64,000 bases of DNA from Aplysia californica (lineage: Eukaryota > Mollusca > Gastropoda > Aplysiida > Aplysiidae): NCBI RefSeq assembly GCF_000002075.1, contig NW_004797354.1, positions 443,705 through 507,704 on the forward strand, in the 5' to 3' direction. A program made the translations under genes and the position numbers. Positions 12,279 through 23,516 of this stretch are shown here, piece by piece. Position 1 is the first letter of the stretch. Each line of letters starts with the position of its first letter. A model generated the notes under the pieces. It did not search any database, was not told the DNA's origin, and saw only the letters and a list, made by a program, of their open reading frames with translations.

Positions 12279-13490
12279 TCATGTGTCTTGACTGCAGCGT
12301 GCATTCTCTTCGCAAACCGGATGACGTGACTGAGGCATCGCCACTTCCTTTCCTTTCCTTGGGCTACTTCTAAACACACGGAAGTTCTTGTTGGTTGCCA
12401 CGTATATGATGAAGTTACAAGAGCTGTTGAGCACAATGACCAGCTCTTTGACTGCACGACAGATAGCAACCTCAACGGTTTCGGCGACCGTTACGTTATA
12501 TATCTCATCTATTATGTATCGATAGGTTCCAGTGACGGCGAACACCAGGCAGACGGCAAGGAGAGTCCTGGTGGCTTGAGAGGTAGCCGCGCTTTTTGTC
12601 GCTGAGGACGATGACGTCATTTTTCCTCTTTGTCTCGCTGCCAATGCTATTTTGACGCTGATAATGGCAGATCCGCTAATTACGATCGAGAGGGGTACTA
12701 TTCCTGTGAGGATGTTCAAAATTGAGAGCAGACTTTTTATAAGTGTGGGTTGTTCTTGTCTCAAAAACGAGGGTGCAACAACTCCAAAAGACGTATAGTT
12801 TGTTTGGACATAATAAAACCGATACCAATTTGGGCCTAGAATGATCATACTGCCAGAGTAGTAGATAAAGAATACGGCTACAACTGACCAAGTTCGGGCT
12901 GGAGTCACAACTGTCCGAAAGTAAAGGGGAAACAATATAGCCACAAGCCGCTCTATCGTTATAAGGGCAGGCACAGTCATAGAACAACACAAACCAACCA
13001 TATGAAATGAGTTGAAAACGACATATGATATGAACAAAAATCGGCTTTCTGGTTCGGAGAAAGGGAAGCCGAAGCCACCGACGTACTTGTAGATAAACCA
13101 AGGGATGTTGTTGACTGCCACCAAAAAGGTTGCGTCTGCTGTACTGAGACACACAAGCAGAATGTTGGACGTTTTCTGAAGGCCGTTTTTGCTGATGATG
13201 ACGATACCAATTAGGTTCCCGGCCACTCCCAAAATGGAGACAGTAGGGATGACTACTAAGATCAGCATCTTGACCATTGATTCAACAATAGCTAGACTGT
13301 TGGAACTCTCTAAGCCCTCCTGGTATCCGTCATCACTTGCCATGTTATCGCTGTCGTTTGCGTTGATTATTGAATTGTTGTTTTCTTGACACAAAGAACT
13401 CTTCAACTCTTTCCCATCAACGCCAAAGCATCTCTCGCTTGAAATGTTCCAGAAAACGAAGGTATCGTTTGATGATTTTATTTTTTGCAT
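12279..13490 (-). CDS. Orphan rhodopsin-class (class A) G-protein-coupled receptor, intronless
   Basis: A single uninterrupted 403-codon frame encodes a seven-helix receptor. The N-terminal tail (about 1-72) is rich in Asn/Ser with several N-glycosylation sites (NDT at 8, NIS at 15). Approximate helices are TM1 75-99 (GN at 91-92), TM2 109-130 (LSTAD), TM3 152-178 ending in ERL instead of DRY, TM4 199-220, TM5 254-284, TM6 309-327, and TM7 338-363 with NSSCNFIIY as a variant of NPxxY. The basic third loop is short and rich in Ser/Thr. The usual Cys at the top of TM3 and its partner in the second outer loop are both absent. The overall style resembles neuropeptide/FMRFamide-receptor-like or chemosensory receptors expanded in molluscs, but no ligand can be assigned. 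The start is the first Met of the frame; an upstream exon cannot be excluded. Confidence 0.93.
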   Translation of the reverse strand: MQKIKSSNDTFVFWNISSERCFGVDGKELKSSLCQENNNSIINANDSDNMASDDGYQEGLESSNSLAIVESMVKMLILVVIPTVSILGVAGNLIGIVIISKNGLQKTSNILLVCLSTADATFLVAVNNIPWFIYKYVGGFGFPFSEPESRFLFISYVVFNSFHMVGLCCSMTVPALITIERLVAILFPLYFRTVVTPARTWSVVAVFFIYYSGSMIILGPNWYRFYYVQTNYTSFGVVAPSFLRQEQPTLIKSLLSILNILTGIVPLSIVISGSAIISVKIALAARQRGKMTSSSSATKSAATSQATRTLLAVCLVFAVTGTYRYIIDEIYNVTVAETVEVAICRAVKELVIVLNSSCNFIIYVATNKNFRVFRSSPRKGKEVAMPQSRHPVCEENARCSQDT

Positions 13491-13499
13491 CTTTACGTT

Positions 13500-14830
13500 T
13501 CACCAAGCGGCTTTCTGAATGCTCAAAAGTTTTTATCGTTTAATGTCTTCCACTTTACCGGAAAACAATATCAACAACTGTGGGTTAACAATTTTAAAAA
13601 ATACACTACTCTTAGTTTATATCTTCCGATTGGCTTTTCCAATCCAGACAAGGTAATAATTCTTAATCAAAATTCTCCCGTCCAGCAATCAATAAAACGC
13701 GGGGCTCACAACACGGCGCAAAATTCAGAGAATCTTGAAATCATTAATTACTTGTAGGTCACTCAATGCATAAAACATCATTTGTTTAGGGATGGCTGGT
13801 GCCTCTGTGAATATGATAGTCAATCAATGTACTTTGTTTTAAATATCCCTTGGAAATATAGTAATAGAATTACTCTCTATTATTACTGTTTTCCTTTTAT
13901 TTAATATCTGTTGTTGGTCCAAATGGTAATCTTTCCAGTACGATAGGGGAACTTGATATACGACGAAAGTGGTCTTAGAATGTTGAGATTGCTCCTCACG
14001 TCACGTCACGTCATTCCTGGTTCATGTTTCAAAGTCAAGGAAATACAATACTGTTTAAAAAAGAAAAAAAAAACCCACAAAAGCTTGCAATTTTAGCAAA
14101 GAGTGAATTATGAGGTATAAGAAAAGTACAACATAAAAGGGACAAAATGCGATGTGCCATGTTCAAATTCAACAGCTCTAAGACAAGTTATGATAATGAT
14201 AATTAAATATTGTATTTATATAGCGCTACATCCCATACAATATTAGAACCTGTATGCACTTTACCTAAATGACATGATCACTGAGCGCAAACCTTCATTC
14301 ACATAAGAAAAAACATTTCGCATGAACAAGAAAACCAGTTCAACCGCACAAGGAAGAACTTTCTCGACCGTACATTAACCAGATTAAGTTCACCCAGGAG
14401 ACTGCAAATTGGGCAATTATAATTGTTGACACACAATTTGATCATTCCAATACAGTTGTAGCCGAATAGGGCCTGCTAAGCATGTAATGGGACAAAACCA
14501 GTTATTTTTTTTAAATGCGCAGGCGACTTACAACTGTTCTCCACTTTTGTTTTCCGTTTTTTGAATCCAGTCGTTTCAGAGAATGTTCAATAACAACTTC
14601 TAACTGCAGCTTCTTCACTTTCGTCCGACTTCAGTTTTGAAAAAGATATAAAAAAAACAACACTAAGTAGTTTCATCTTCTTGGACCTTTGCATGCGGGT
14701 CGAAAAGTTGGAGGACCAAAAAAAAAAGCCATTAATGAAAGTCACTTCAAACAATGTTTACCACACGTTTTCTTTGATATAAGCCTATAGTGGGTCAAAA
14801 CTTTAAAGGGCTTCCAGGCCATAGAAACTC
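13500..14830. other. Intergenic, no gene recognised; dispersed repeat pieces
   Basis: No convincing coding frame is present. At about 14195-14280 there is the widespread invertebrate repeat motif TTTATATAGCGC followed by a GCACTTTAC-type block; a second copy lies at about 21030-21110. At about 14600-14800 there is a block shared with 44730-44940. Confidence 0.6.
14600..14800. repeat. Dispersed repeat shared with 44730-44940
   Basis: Shared anchors in the same order are TTCACTTTCGTC, TCTTTGCAT or ACCTTTGCAT followed by CGGGTC, AAAAGTTGGA, and CGTTTTCTTTGATATAAGC. The two copies differ at many positions, so the family is old. No terminal repeats were identified. Confidence 0.7.
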
Positions 14831-14833
14831 ACG

Positions 14834-15022
14834 CCGTGGGTAGTTGGAGGGTGCTCAGCTGGTGTGGTTTGCTTCTTCTTTCCTACCAAATGTCTTTCGT
14901 CTTTATCTCTCCTCCTTTTTGTGTTTGTTACTCTCTTGTAACACCTCCAATCTTCGGCACTTATGTGACCTTATTGTGTTGCTAGTGCCGTAAAACACTT
15001 ACTAAAACTAAAACTAAAACTA
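14834..15022 (+). repeat. SINE-like family A, full-length copy with target duplication
   Basis: A 189-bp insertion ends in a short tandem tail of ACTAAA units. It is flanked by AACTCACG at 14826-14833 and again at 15024-15031 (8 bp). The 3' hairpin at 14955-14990 has arms CGGCACTT and TAGTGCCG. With the copy at 11631 this fixes the element's ends. Confidence 0.9.
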
Positions 15023-15025
15023 GAA

Positions 15026-15195
15026 CTCACGTCTCACGCTCATGCCTCACATCTAAACGCGTGAGTGGAAAAATGATCTGATGTATCTTACTTGCGATGG
15101 GCCATAGACCTCCGCTCACGCCTCACACTTTACGTATCACGGCTCACGCGTGAGCCTAGAAGTGAACATGCTCACTTTTCCCGAGGCGTGAGTCG
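15026..15195. repeat. Inverted-repeat element rich in CTCACGC
   Basis: About 170 bp begins ACTCACGTCTCACGC and ends with the complement, GAGGCGTGAGTC. Inside is the perfect 16-bp palindrome GGCTCACGCGTGAGCC and further CTCACGC/GCGTGAG units. It looks like a small foldback or TIR element into which the adjacent family A SINE was inserted: a matching ACTCACGCCGTG lies left of the SINE. Confidence 0.65.
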
Positions 15196-15904
15196 AGGGC
15201 AAACTGAATATCAAACTGCTTCGTCCCCTGGTTGAGCTGGACACAGGCCTGATTCCATTGTCAACAGTGTTCAATTTTATTTCTATTTTCTCGTCAGGAT
15301 GAATAATAACAAAGAAAGATGAATCGAGTTAGTCAGAATCAAGGCCTCTGCTCTGGGCGCTCACATGATCCAGACTACAAAGACAAAGACCAAAGGGTAC
15401 AATTTTGGAACATCAGGCTAATTTGTATGTTTCAACTCTGGTGAAGTGGGGTTAAAATAAAGCTGTTGCACCTTTGGAGTGTGTTTATTTTTATTCCTAA
15501 AAGTAGTAAGTGCTTGTAAGTAAGTGAAATATACGGAGATTTGGCAACCAAACTGTTGTATCTGGAGTTGCAATACCCCTGTCTGTTGAAATTTGGAATC
15601 AGAAGAGTCGTAACTCAAGATACGACCCCTTGTCTTCAACATCTGACTGTCGTAACTGGTGTTACTTCTGTTTGCTTGCAAGTTTCGATTTGCAGTTTAT
15701 CGTAACTCATCATTAAAGGAAAAGTGGCATAGGCAGCGACAAGCTCATTACACGTACGAGTGTGGACTGTGCTTTGATGCTCACAAGCAAAAAATGACAC
15801 CGGTATCTCTAACCGTTTGGAAGTGAAACAGTTTTTTTCGTCTCCTGAAAAGTGGCAAATTTTAGATACGACTTTTTGGAATCGTACCCTCGATTTGTAG
15901 TCTC

Positions 15905-18395
15905 AGGAAGAAGGCAATCTCAGTCAGGAGGATGAAGCAAGTGGAGATCACCCAGCGCCATGGTGGAATGATGAACTGGGAAAACTGTGGAGAGCAAAAG
16001 GGAAGGTGTTACAAACATACCAATGTAACCAAGAGAACCCAGACCTGAAAAAAAGCAGAGAAGGAAGCCTGAGGACTGTTCAAGGTCGTAGAGAAAGAGG
16101 CGAGGGAAGCCATTTATGAAAATTTTTGTCAAGAGGTGACAGATGATAAGGCGCTCTGCAGATTCTGACAGCTGTACAGATCAATGATTAAAAAAGAAGC
16201 CAGCCAAAGATCTACCAGACTTCCAACGGGAGAACGACGTGTGGGTGCGGTCAGACAAGGCGAACGGTGAGGCATTGTTTGCCCGGTGTATTCAGAAGAC
16301 AGACCAGGGCAACGAAGAGGAACGAAAAAGGCTCCTTGTGCCATACGCCAGTGGTACGTAAATGAAGTCTTCAACTACACTCTCATTCACGATGACGTTG
16401 AGAGAGCAATCAAGCGTTCTCACAATACCGCCCCAGGCCCAGATGGTGAACAGTTCTCTCACATGAAAAACCTAGACGAGGCACCCTATAGAAATCCTCT
16501 ACTGGAGTCTATGGAACGGAGAGATACCAGATGACTGGTTGGACAGTCACAGCACCACTCCCCAAGACTGACAAGGACAATGACCAGCGTAAGATAGCTG
16601 CTTATCGTGTAATCACGATGCAAAATTGCGTGAGCAAGCTGTTAGAAAAGGAAGCAGGGTACTCCATCGCAAAATAGCTAGAAAAAGACGGGGGTACTTC
16701 CAGCGACCCTGGGTAGCTACAAAATGGGGAAGAAAACGTGGATGAATGCGGCCGTCCTAGCATCAGATGTTTCTGGCGGAGCTTGACCTCGAGGATGCCT
16801 ACAATAGGGTTGAGTGCTATGTCCTTTTGAGAGCAATGATCAACCGGAAGATTAGCCCCCAGCTCGAGATATGGGTAGGTGAGGCATTGCAGAAAAGGAG
16901 AGTGGCGATTCGACTAGGACACTGGACCTCTGAAACAAGAAGCATCACACCGGGGTTGCCGCAGGGATCATCACTCTCAGCAGTGTCATTCACCAAATAC
17001 ACAGTTGGAATAAATTCTGGACAACTGATGAGCTTTGTGGATGATGTCCTTATATACAGACACGGTAAGGACCGGCAACAAACAGCTAACGCGGTGCAAC
17101 AGGAGCTGGATCGAATTGGGCATGGTGTGTAGACCCCAACGGTAAATTCCACCCCGACAAGGCCTGTGTGCTATGGTGCTCGCTGAATAATCACCGGCAG
17201 GGCCCTGAAGCGTGAGAACTCAATGAGGTATCTAGGTACTACCTTTGACATATCACTCTCAGGCAAAGATCACATAACCGGGATCATCACAAGAGTCAGA
17301 AAAGGTCTGACTGCACTGAAAACCATGGCGTGTAGCAGAAGGCCACAGAGAATTTTTAGCAAAACGAAAGTATGCAGACTGTTCTCTCGGGTGCACACGA
17401 AACACACCCTGCGAGGCTATGTGTTATCTCCTGGACCTCCCAGCTATGGTAGAACGTCACAAGATTGCTCAGGAGAAAGTGTATTTGAGAGTTAGCGCCG
17501 ATGATCAGCACCCACTGCATGACAAAGAGGGAAGAGCTGTAAGCACACGTCTGCTTAGAGGGACTGAATGGATGAATGAGGCAGCGACGACTGTGGCTAA
17601 ATGCTGTGAAGTGCAAGACATCCGAAGGGGCAGCGCATGGGTTAGCATCATAGATATACTTGGGCAGTATGCTCGAGTGGTAGCAACCTTGGGCAGAGTA
17701 TGTCGTGAGTCGCCAGAGAGAGCAGCCAATGCCGACTTCACAGATGGATTAGTAAAGCGTGGAGTCAAATCTGGATGGGCTTTCAGCACCTGTGTAAACG
17801 GGGTCATTCAGAACGAGCAGTCAGGTGCCACCAGTATAGCCACGTCCAGCATGAGCATGAAGATGAAAGCCATAACAGAAGTCCTTTACAGGATTAAGAC
17901 GACGGAGTATTAGTCTACCATCCTTGTCACCGACTCGATAAATACCCTCAAAAAAGGGAAGAAACTCATGATATATGCAGACTGGCAAAAGGCAATACAA
18001 AGCAGCAGACTCACAAGGATTGTTTGAATGTTTAGCCCTGGTCATGCAGGAGTTCAAGGCAATGAACGTGCCGATAAGCTAGCCGCCAGGCTGAGAATGG
18101 CGGCACCATGCAACTAGATCCACCAACAGTCATGGCAGCATTGACAGTATGGTTCAACGACCACAGAGAAGATGAAGGCATCACTTCATACACAATGGGT
18201 TGACTTGGGGAAGCTGGTGTCTCTAGAGGGTCGGGTAAAGGCAGCAACCTGTGTGGAAAAGCCAGAAGAGTATCCAACCAGCTGTTTACTGGCACGATTG
18301 GCCAGCAGACCCTTTCATGGATCCTGGAGAGGAGGGAGGAGCAGTTATGGCATTGTGCCGCCTGCAATGATGCCTATTCTCTAACCAAGGAAATA
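15905..18395 (+). mobile_element. Decayed non-LTR retrotransposon (LINE) with RT and RNase H
   Basis: Plus-strand frames resemble an autonomous LINE pol. In order they show a pre-RT block with PWWNDELGK (about 15950), NTAPGPDGEQ (about 16430), RT motif A DLEDAYNRV (about 16785), motif B GLPQGSSLSAV (about 16955), motif C FVDDVLIY (about 17035), the thumb YLGTTFD (about 17228), an RNase H-like FSPGHAGVQGNERADKLAA (about 18030), and a C-terminal block NQLFTGTIGQQTLSWILE plus a Cys motif (about 18280). The frame is broken by several stops and frameshifts, so this is a dead copy. RT followed by RNase H fits the I/Nimb-like group, but the clade is not certain. No endonuclease domain was recognised at the 5' end, so it is 5' truncated or too decayed. 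Confidence 0.88.
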
Positions 18396-18399
18396 GGTA

Positions 18400-20225
18400 A
18401 GTATATTTGCTAAAAGGGAGGTGGGGAGGGACTGGTGTCAGATATAAAATAGGCGCAAAAATGGCTGCAAAAACTTGAAGACTACCAAAGCTTGAGTGTT
18501 CTTGGAAACTGCAAATTTACAATTTGCTTGCCTTTGATCCACATTTTTATTAGCAGAATCTACACAGAAATGTTTTTTTTAATAGATAAAAATTGTTGAG
18601 CCAAAAATTAAGTGTGTAGTGGAAGAAATTGCTCAGTGGTCGGAACCCTCGTTATTTTGACAAGAACCTGATTTCACCTCGATGAAAGGTAATATTGATA
18701 ACAAATAGGAGATATTATATAGCCGAGGGATGCTCGTGTTCTGTAGAACTGACCTGCTGTAACTCGCATCGACCCCGAGTTAGATTCTCATTATATAATA
18801 TCAATGGGAAAATGTTGCTTCCTCCAGCCTGTCGTCTGAGCTCACAACAGCATACAGTCATATGAGCGCGCACGGAACACATAAAACTTATTTTATAAGT
18901 TTTGTAGGAATTGCGGGTGGTGGCCTAAGCCTACTCTTATCGATTTTGAACTCCCAAGAAATCTTTAACTTCGCAACATTCTCACGGGACTTCTGACATT
19001 TTTGCGGCCTTATCCGAGTTGGGTAGGTGTCAAATGTTACCAACTCTAAGATTAGTGTTGTGGCTGAAAAACAGCGGTAAGAAGGAGCCAAGGAGTAGCA
19101 CTAAAAAGACAGGAGCCTAGAGGAGGGGGCAAAAAAGGGGGGGGGTCCGAAAATGGAGACGAAAACAGACGACAGAACATGGTTTGAGAGAAGGAAAGGA
19201 GGTGAAAGGAGATTAGTTTAGAGAAGAATTTTTTTCATCACTGTAGAATTTTGAACATGGGATTTATTGAATAAAAGGCGAACACCGTAACCTCTACAAT
19301 ACAATAACCCCCCCCCCCCCCCTCCCTTCCTTCCTTCGAACCTTGAATTTGAAAGACCATAATATAGTGATTCAATAAAAATGTTATACGTTTACTTACA
19401 AAATAATACAGTAGTAAGTATAATAGTATATCCGGTTTGAAGTCTTAAAATGGGAAAAGAATCGTAGGCTTGCCGTGTGACAGTTACATCTACGGGAAAA
19501 AAGAGTTTAGTTCTAATGATAAAAATACAGTGAAAAGATAAGACAAATTAAACTGAATGTTCGGAACTGATCTGTATCAAGGAAAGGATACACCATAGCT
19601 GTCGCGTATGAGTGATGAAGGGAGCTTGGCATAAACCAGGAGGCGGTCACATACTTAGCTGTTACATGCAAGAGTTCGGGATTCTCATCTGAGAGAAACA
19701 GAATTGTCTTTTTATTTAAAACAGATACTGCCTATGTGTGTGTCGGAGAGATAGAGAAAGAACGTAGTATGGCTTTTGCTTCCACTTTTTATACACGAGC
19801 AGTAAGATGATTGCCTGCATAACTTACTTGCTTAACCATGTGTAATCACACATAATTGGATAAAGGTAGGAAGCCGTTTTGCTAGAACAAAATTAAACAG
19901 CAAGATATAATTAGTTTGAAAATCGTAAAAGCTGCAAAGACGATAACTCAAAATGATTGGTGACTCCTCTTGTCCGTGGCAGGCTTGAATTACGTCAAGA
20001 TTTCGTCGTTAGAACAATGTTGTCTTTATCACGAAAGCAAGAAATGTTTTTGTTCATCTTCTAATTCCCATTTTGTTTCTCAGTCAACACCGATCACATC
20101 CTTGACGTCAGCTTTAAAAAAGAATTAATAAAACGTTGCTGGTAACACAGCAATTTTCTGTTCCAACATTCTTCGACATTGATTAGCCCTGTGGATACCT
20201 CACTTCTTTCTGTATATGTGTGGCA
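18400..20225. other. Intergenic, no gene recognised
   Basis: No coding frame of note is present. Around 18695-18795 there is a pair of inverted AT-rich blocks, GATATTATATA and TATATAATATC. At 18654-18680 there is an end-like relic (CCTGATTTCACC) of the TIR element seen at 20230. About 25 bp near 18920 match, in reverse, a block near 60325. A C run lies at about 19307-19322. Confidence 0.5.
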
Positions 20226-20229
20226 TCGT

Positions 20230-20632
20230 GGTCAAATCAGGTGCTCATCAAAATAATGAAAACGAAAATAAACAGTCCTTTTTTTAATGTTGGGTAACTT
20301 TTATCGATTTTTTTTCTTATTTCATGTCTTTTAAATATATATCTAAAAACACATTACTGTGTGGATTTTACTGAAAAATAATATTGTTCAAAGGCACCAA
20401 AATATACCTTTTTTAGTTTTCAAAGACGCTCGAGCTATGAAAGTTATCAAACGCTGTCCGCCTTTGACGGCAGGCTACACCCACCTCTTTCAGTTGCAAA
20501 TATTTCGACTTCTATTCTAGATAGAACAGTAAGCCTTTTTTTTTCATCAAAAGCTAAACAAATTAGCAAGTTTTCTGATCCCACCAATAACTACATAATA
20601 CGTCCCAAAATTAACGAGCGCCTGATTTCACC
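20230..20632. mobile_element. MITE with GGTGAAATCAGGCGCTC terminal inverted repeats
   Basis: The left end GGTCAAATCAGGTGCTC and right end GAGCGCCTGATTTCACC are inverted repeats over 17 bp with two mismatches. The 403 bp between them is AT-rich and has no coding frame. Relatives with the same interior order (TCAAAGAC..CTC, TTATCAAACG or CACCAAAC, CCACCTC, ATTTCGACTTCT) occur at about 24190-24557, 60878-61467 and 63635-64000. It is a non-autonomous DNA element of unassigned superfamily. Confidence 0.85.
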
Positions 20633-21029
20633 TTGGCGTGGCACTCTCAAGAAAATTGCCCAACTCGTCAGGTTTATTCTAACGGTTGTTTAACTCTCTG
20701 CGGCACATAGTATTTTACTGTTTGAATTTGGCATTCTAGTCTTCCTAACGCAAACAAAATTGTCTATGCACACAGTAAGCCTTCAATTGAGAAAGCCTTC
20801 TCAGTTGACGACTGCATAACAAAAGTGGTAATTTTGCTGACATTGAATACTCTTATCAATTTCAGTTCAAATATGAACTCACAGCAATACTGAAGAAACA
20901 ATGTCTGATAGATTAGACGTGTGCATGTATTTCAATGACTGGGTTGCTTGCCTACAGGAGAAGGTGTACAACTCCGCGCAGTACTGAGGTGTTCACTGCT
21001 GTGAGACTTAATAATAATAATGATTATAA

Positions 21030-21110
21030 TAATAACCGTATTTATATAGCGTATATGCACGTCCTACAGCAGACTCTATGCGCTTTACAAATACACAGGT
21101 ACAACACCAA
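21030..21110. repeat. Dispersed TTTATATAGCG-type repeat
   Basis: It contains a degenerate AATAATAATAA lead, TATTTATATAGCG, and CTATGCGCTTTACAAAT. This motif order is common as a SINE-like repeat in marine invertebrates. A second partial copy is near 14195-14280. Confidence 0.6.
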
Positions 21111-21470
21111 AGCAGACTCAAGAGAACTCGAAAAAAAATTATCGGCTTCCCAAGTGCAAGTTGTGGTTTTCATTAGCTCAAAAACTAACAACTAACAAAA
21201 ACATTCACTCACTATAGCCGGGTACTCTTTTTTTAATCCCTTGCCCATTTATATGAGATTGACACCCTATGATAAGTTGGAAAAGGTTCGTTTGATAGTG
21301 TCCAATAGTGTAATACGTGCATACTTAATATTATAATAAGTAACTGTTACAGGGAGAGCTTCAAGGATTATAGATGTAAATAATGATCTGAGAGTAATAA
21401 TGATTTTAGAAATAATGGTGGTGGTGAGTGATGATGTGGGATTGCGTTTAAGTAATGTTATAAGGTGTGC

Positions 21471-21745
21471 CCACTACGGCTGGATCGGGCGATCGCCAGA
21501 TTCGATCGCCTGAAACTGAAACTGAAAACAAACACGTTTTTTTTTTTTTATAGGGGGTGCCCACATACGCGATCGGGTCGGGTCGGGTCGGGTCGGGCCC
21601 ATCGGGTAGTCAGGGCTAGCCAAATTGAGGGCGCAAAGCGGCCATCGTGGCACAAACCGATCGACGCGATCGGTGACATACAAAAACAAACGCGTTTGTT
21701 TTCTGGCCTGCGAATCGCGCGATCGGGTGGTTTGCAGCCAATCAC
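21471..21745. repeat. GATCGGG-rich repeat with GGTGCCCAC ends
   Basis: Two GTGCCCAC motifs (about 21474 and 21555) are each followed within 20 bp by GATCGG-type sequence, a short (GGGTC)n run lies at about 21580-21598, and GCGATCGG occurs again to the right. A similar block, inverted at its end (TGTGGGCACC), occurs at about 39560-39830. It is probably a TIR element family. Confidence 0.55.
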
Positions 21746-22259
21746 AACAAGGCTGAGTCACGTGTCCATTTTGACCCATGAATACATTAAGTGATACTCT
21801 GGCCTCGATTCGACTCATTTTGGAAGGAAATTTGCATCTTTAAGTACATTTTTGCTTCTTCATTGCACTTTACATGATCAATAAAGTTGTATCTCATTAT
21901 AATATGTTGTACAATAGCAGAGTTGTGCTGAAAAACAGCAGAAAAACTGAAATCAAAGCACTTGACCTAAATCTAGATCTAGATCTAGATTATTTCGTTC
22001 TCGGGATGGCTAAAAATAGGCCATGTTAGACCAAGAATCTACCTAAGGACGTGTCTAGATCTAGATTTACGTTCTCTAATGTTTAGTGCTTCCAATTTTC
22101 CGCCAATTTTTAGTTTTCTCCAGACTTTATCTAGCCTACAGGTCCACTAGATCTAGGCCTAGATTCTAGATCTACATCTCGATTTATTAGGCCCTATGTC
22201 GCTTTGCCTTTCCTGAAACAGTGCTGTTATGAAGCTTAATCTACCCCTCGCTGATGACG

Positions 22260-22350
22260 GTTCTGATGGCCGAGTGAACAGTGTGTCTGCGTTTGAAACG
22301 CGAAGTTGTAGGCCTATTTTGTGAGTGTGTGTTCGAATCCCAGTCCGAGC
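22260..22350 (+). pseudogene. tRNA-Ser(UGA)-like sequence
   Basis: A 91-nt class II tRNA-like sequence. The acceptor arms GTTCTGA and TCCGAGC pair at 6 of 7 positions, followed by TGGCCGAGTG (A box) and an anticodon arm with loop TTTGAAA giving anticodon TGA. A long variable region follows, then the T loop TTCGAAT (B box). The T stem pairs poorly and the variable arm is irregular, so it is probably a decayed gene or the head of a SINE. A T8 run at 22351-22358 would terminate RNA polymerase III. Confidence 0.6.
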
Positions 22351-22653
22351 TTTTTTTTCTGTTTTTTTCCTTCTTCTCATCCTCCCAACTTACCAACAAT
22401 TTTCCCCATAATTATAATTTGTTGCTTTTTAGTTTTTTAAAGAGGTAAATAAATCTCCAGTGCTGTCTGTTGGTCTCGTAATCATAACACACTGGGCTAA
22501 AAATAGGTTTAGCTGGTCTGATGTCGGTGGACGTGGATCTTTTTAAGTCGCTTCTACACCATGCAAAAACTTCGTACATTAGCCTGGCTAAAATGATTTT
22601 ATTTTGGTGGACGAGTAGACTAAAGCAAATTAGCAAGCAAGCAAGTACTCACG

Positions 22654-22656
<3 letters not shown>

Positions 22657-22697
<41 letters not shown>

Positions 22698-23516
22698 NNN
22701 NNNNNNNNNNNNNNNNNNNNNNNNNNNNNNNNNNNNNNNNNNNNNNNNNNNNNNNNNNNNNNNNNNNNNNNNNNNNNNNNNNNNNNNNNNNNNNNNNNNN
22801 NNNNNNNNNNNNNNNNNNNNNNNNNNNNNNNNNNNNNNNNNNNNNNNNNNNNNNNNNNNNNNNNNNNNNNNNNNNNNNNNNNNNNNNNNNNNNNNNNNNN
22901 NNNNNNNNNNNNNNNNNNNNNNNNNNNNNNNNNNNNNNNNNNNNNNNNNNNNNNNNNNNNNNNNNNNNNNNNNNNNNNNNNNNNNNNNNNNNNNNNNNNN
23001 NNNNNNNNNNNNNNNNNNNNNNNNNNNNNNNNNNNNNNNNNNNNNNNNNNNNNNNNNNNNNNNNNNNNNNNNNNNNNNNNNNNNNNNNNNNNNNNNNNNN
23101 NNNNNNNNNNNNNNNNNNNNNNNNNNNNNNNNNNNNNNNNNNNNNNNNNNNNNNNNNNNNNNNNNNNNNNNNNNNNNNNNNNNNNNNNNNNNNNNNNNNN
23201 NNNNNNNNNNNNNNNNNNNNNNNNNNNNNNNNNNNNNNNNNNNNNNNNNNNNNNNNNNNNNNNNNNNNNNNNNNNNNNNNNNNNNNNNNNNNNNNNNNNN
23301 NNNNNNNNNNNNNNNNNNNNNNNNNNNNNNNNNNNNNNNNNNNNNNNNNNNNNNNNNNNNNNNNNNNNNNNNNNNNNNNNNNNNNNNNNNNNNNNNNNNN
23401 NNNNNNNNNNNNNNNNNNNNNNNNNNNNNNNNNNNNNNNNNNNNNNNNNNNNNNNNNNNNNNNNNNNNNNNNNNNNNNNNNNNNNNNNNNNNNNNNNNNN
23501 NNNNNNNNNNNNNNNN
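22657..23516. other. (AC)n microsatellite running into an 819-N gap
   Basis: CA repeats run from 22657 to 22697 and the assembly gap starts at 22698. The missing left end of the old hAT copy may lie in this gap. Confidence 0.95.

Noticed and set aside
11913-12475. Frames opposite and downstream of the GPCR, rich in Pro/Ser/Phe
   Set aside because: They read the polypurine tract and the GPCR 3' part in a wrong frame; no family similarity.
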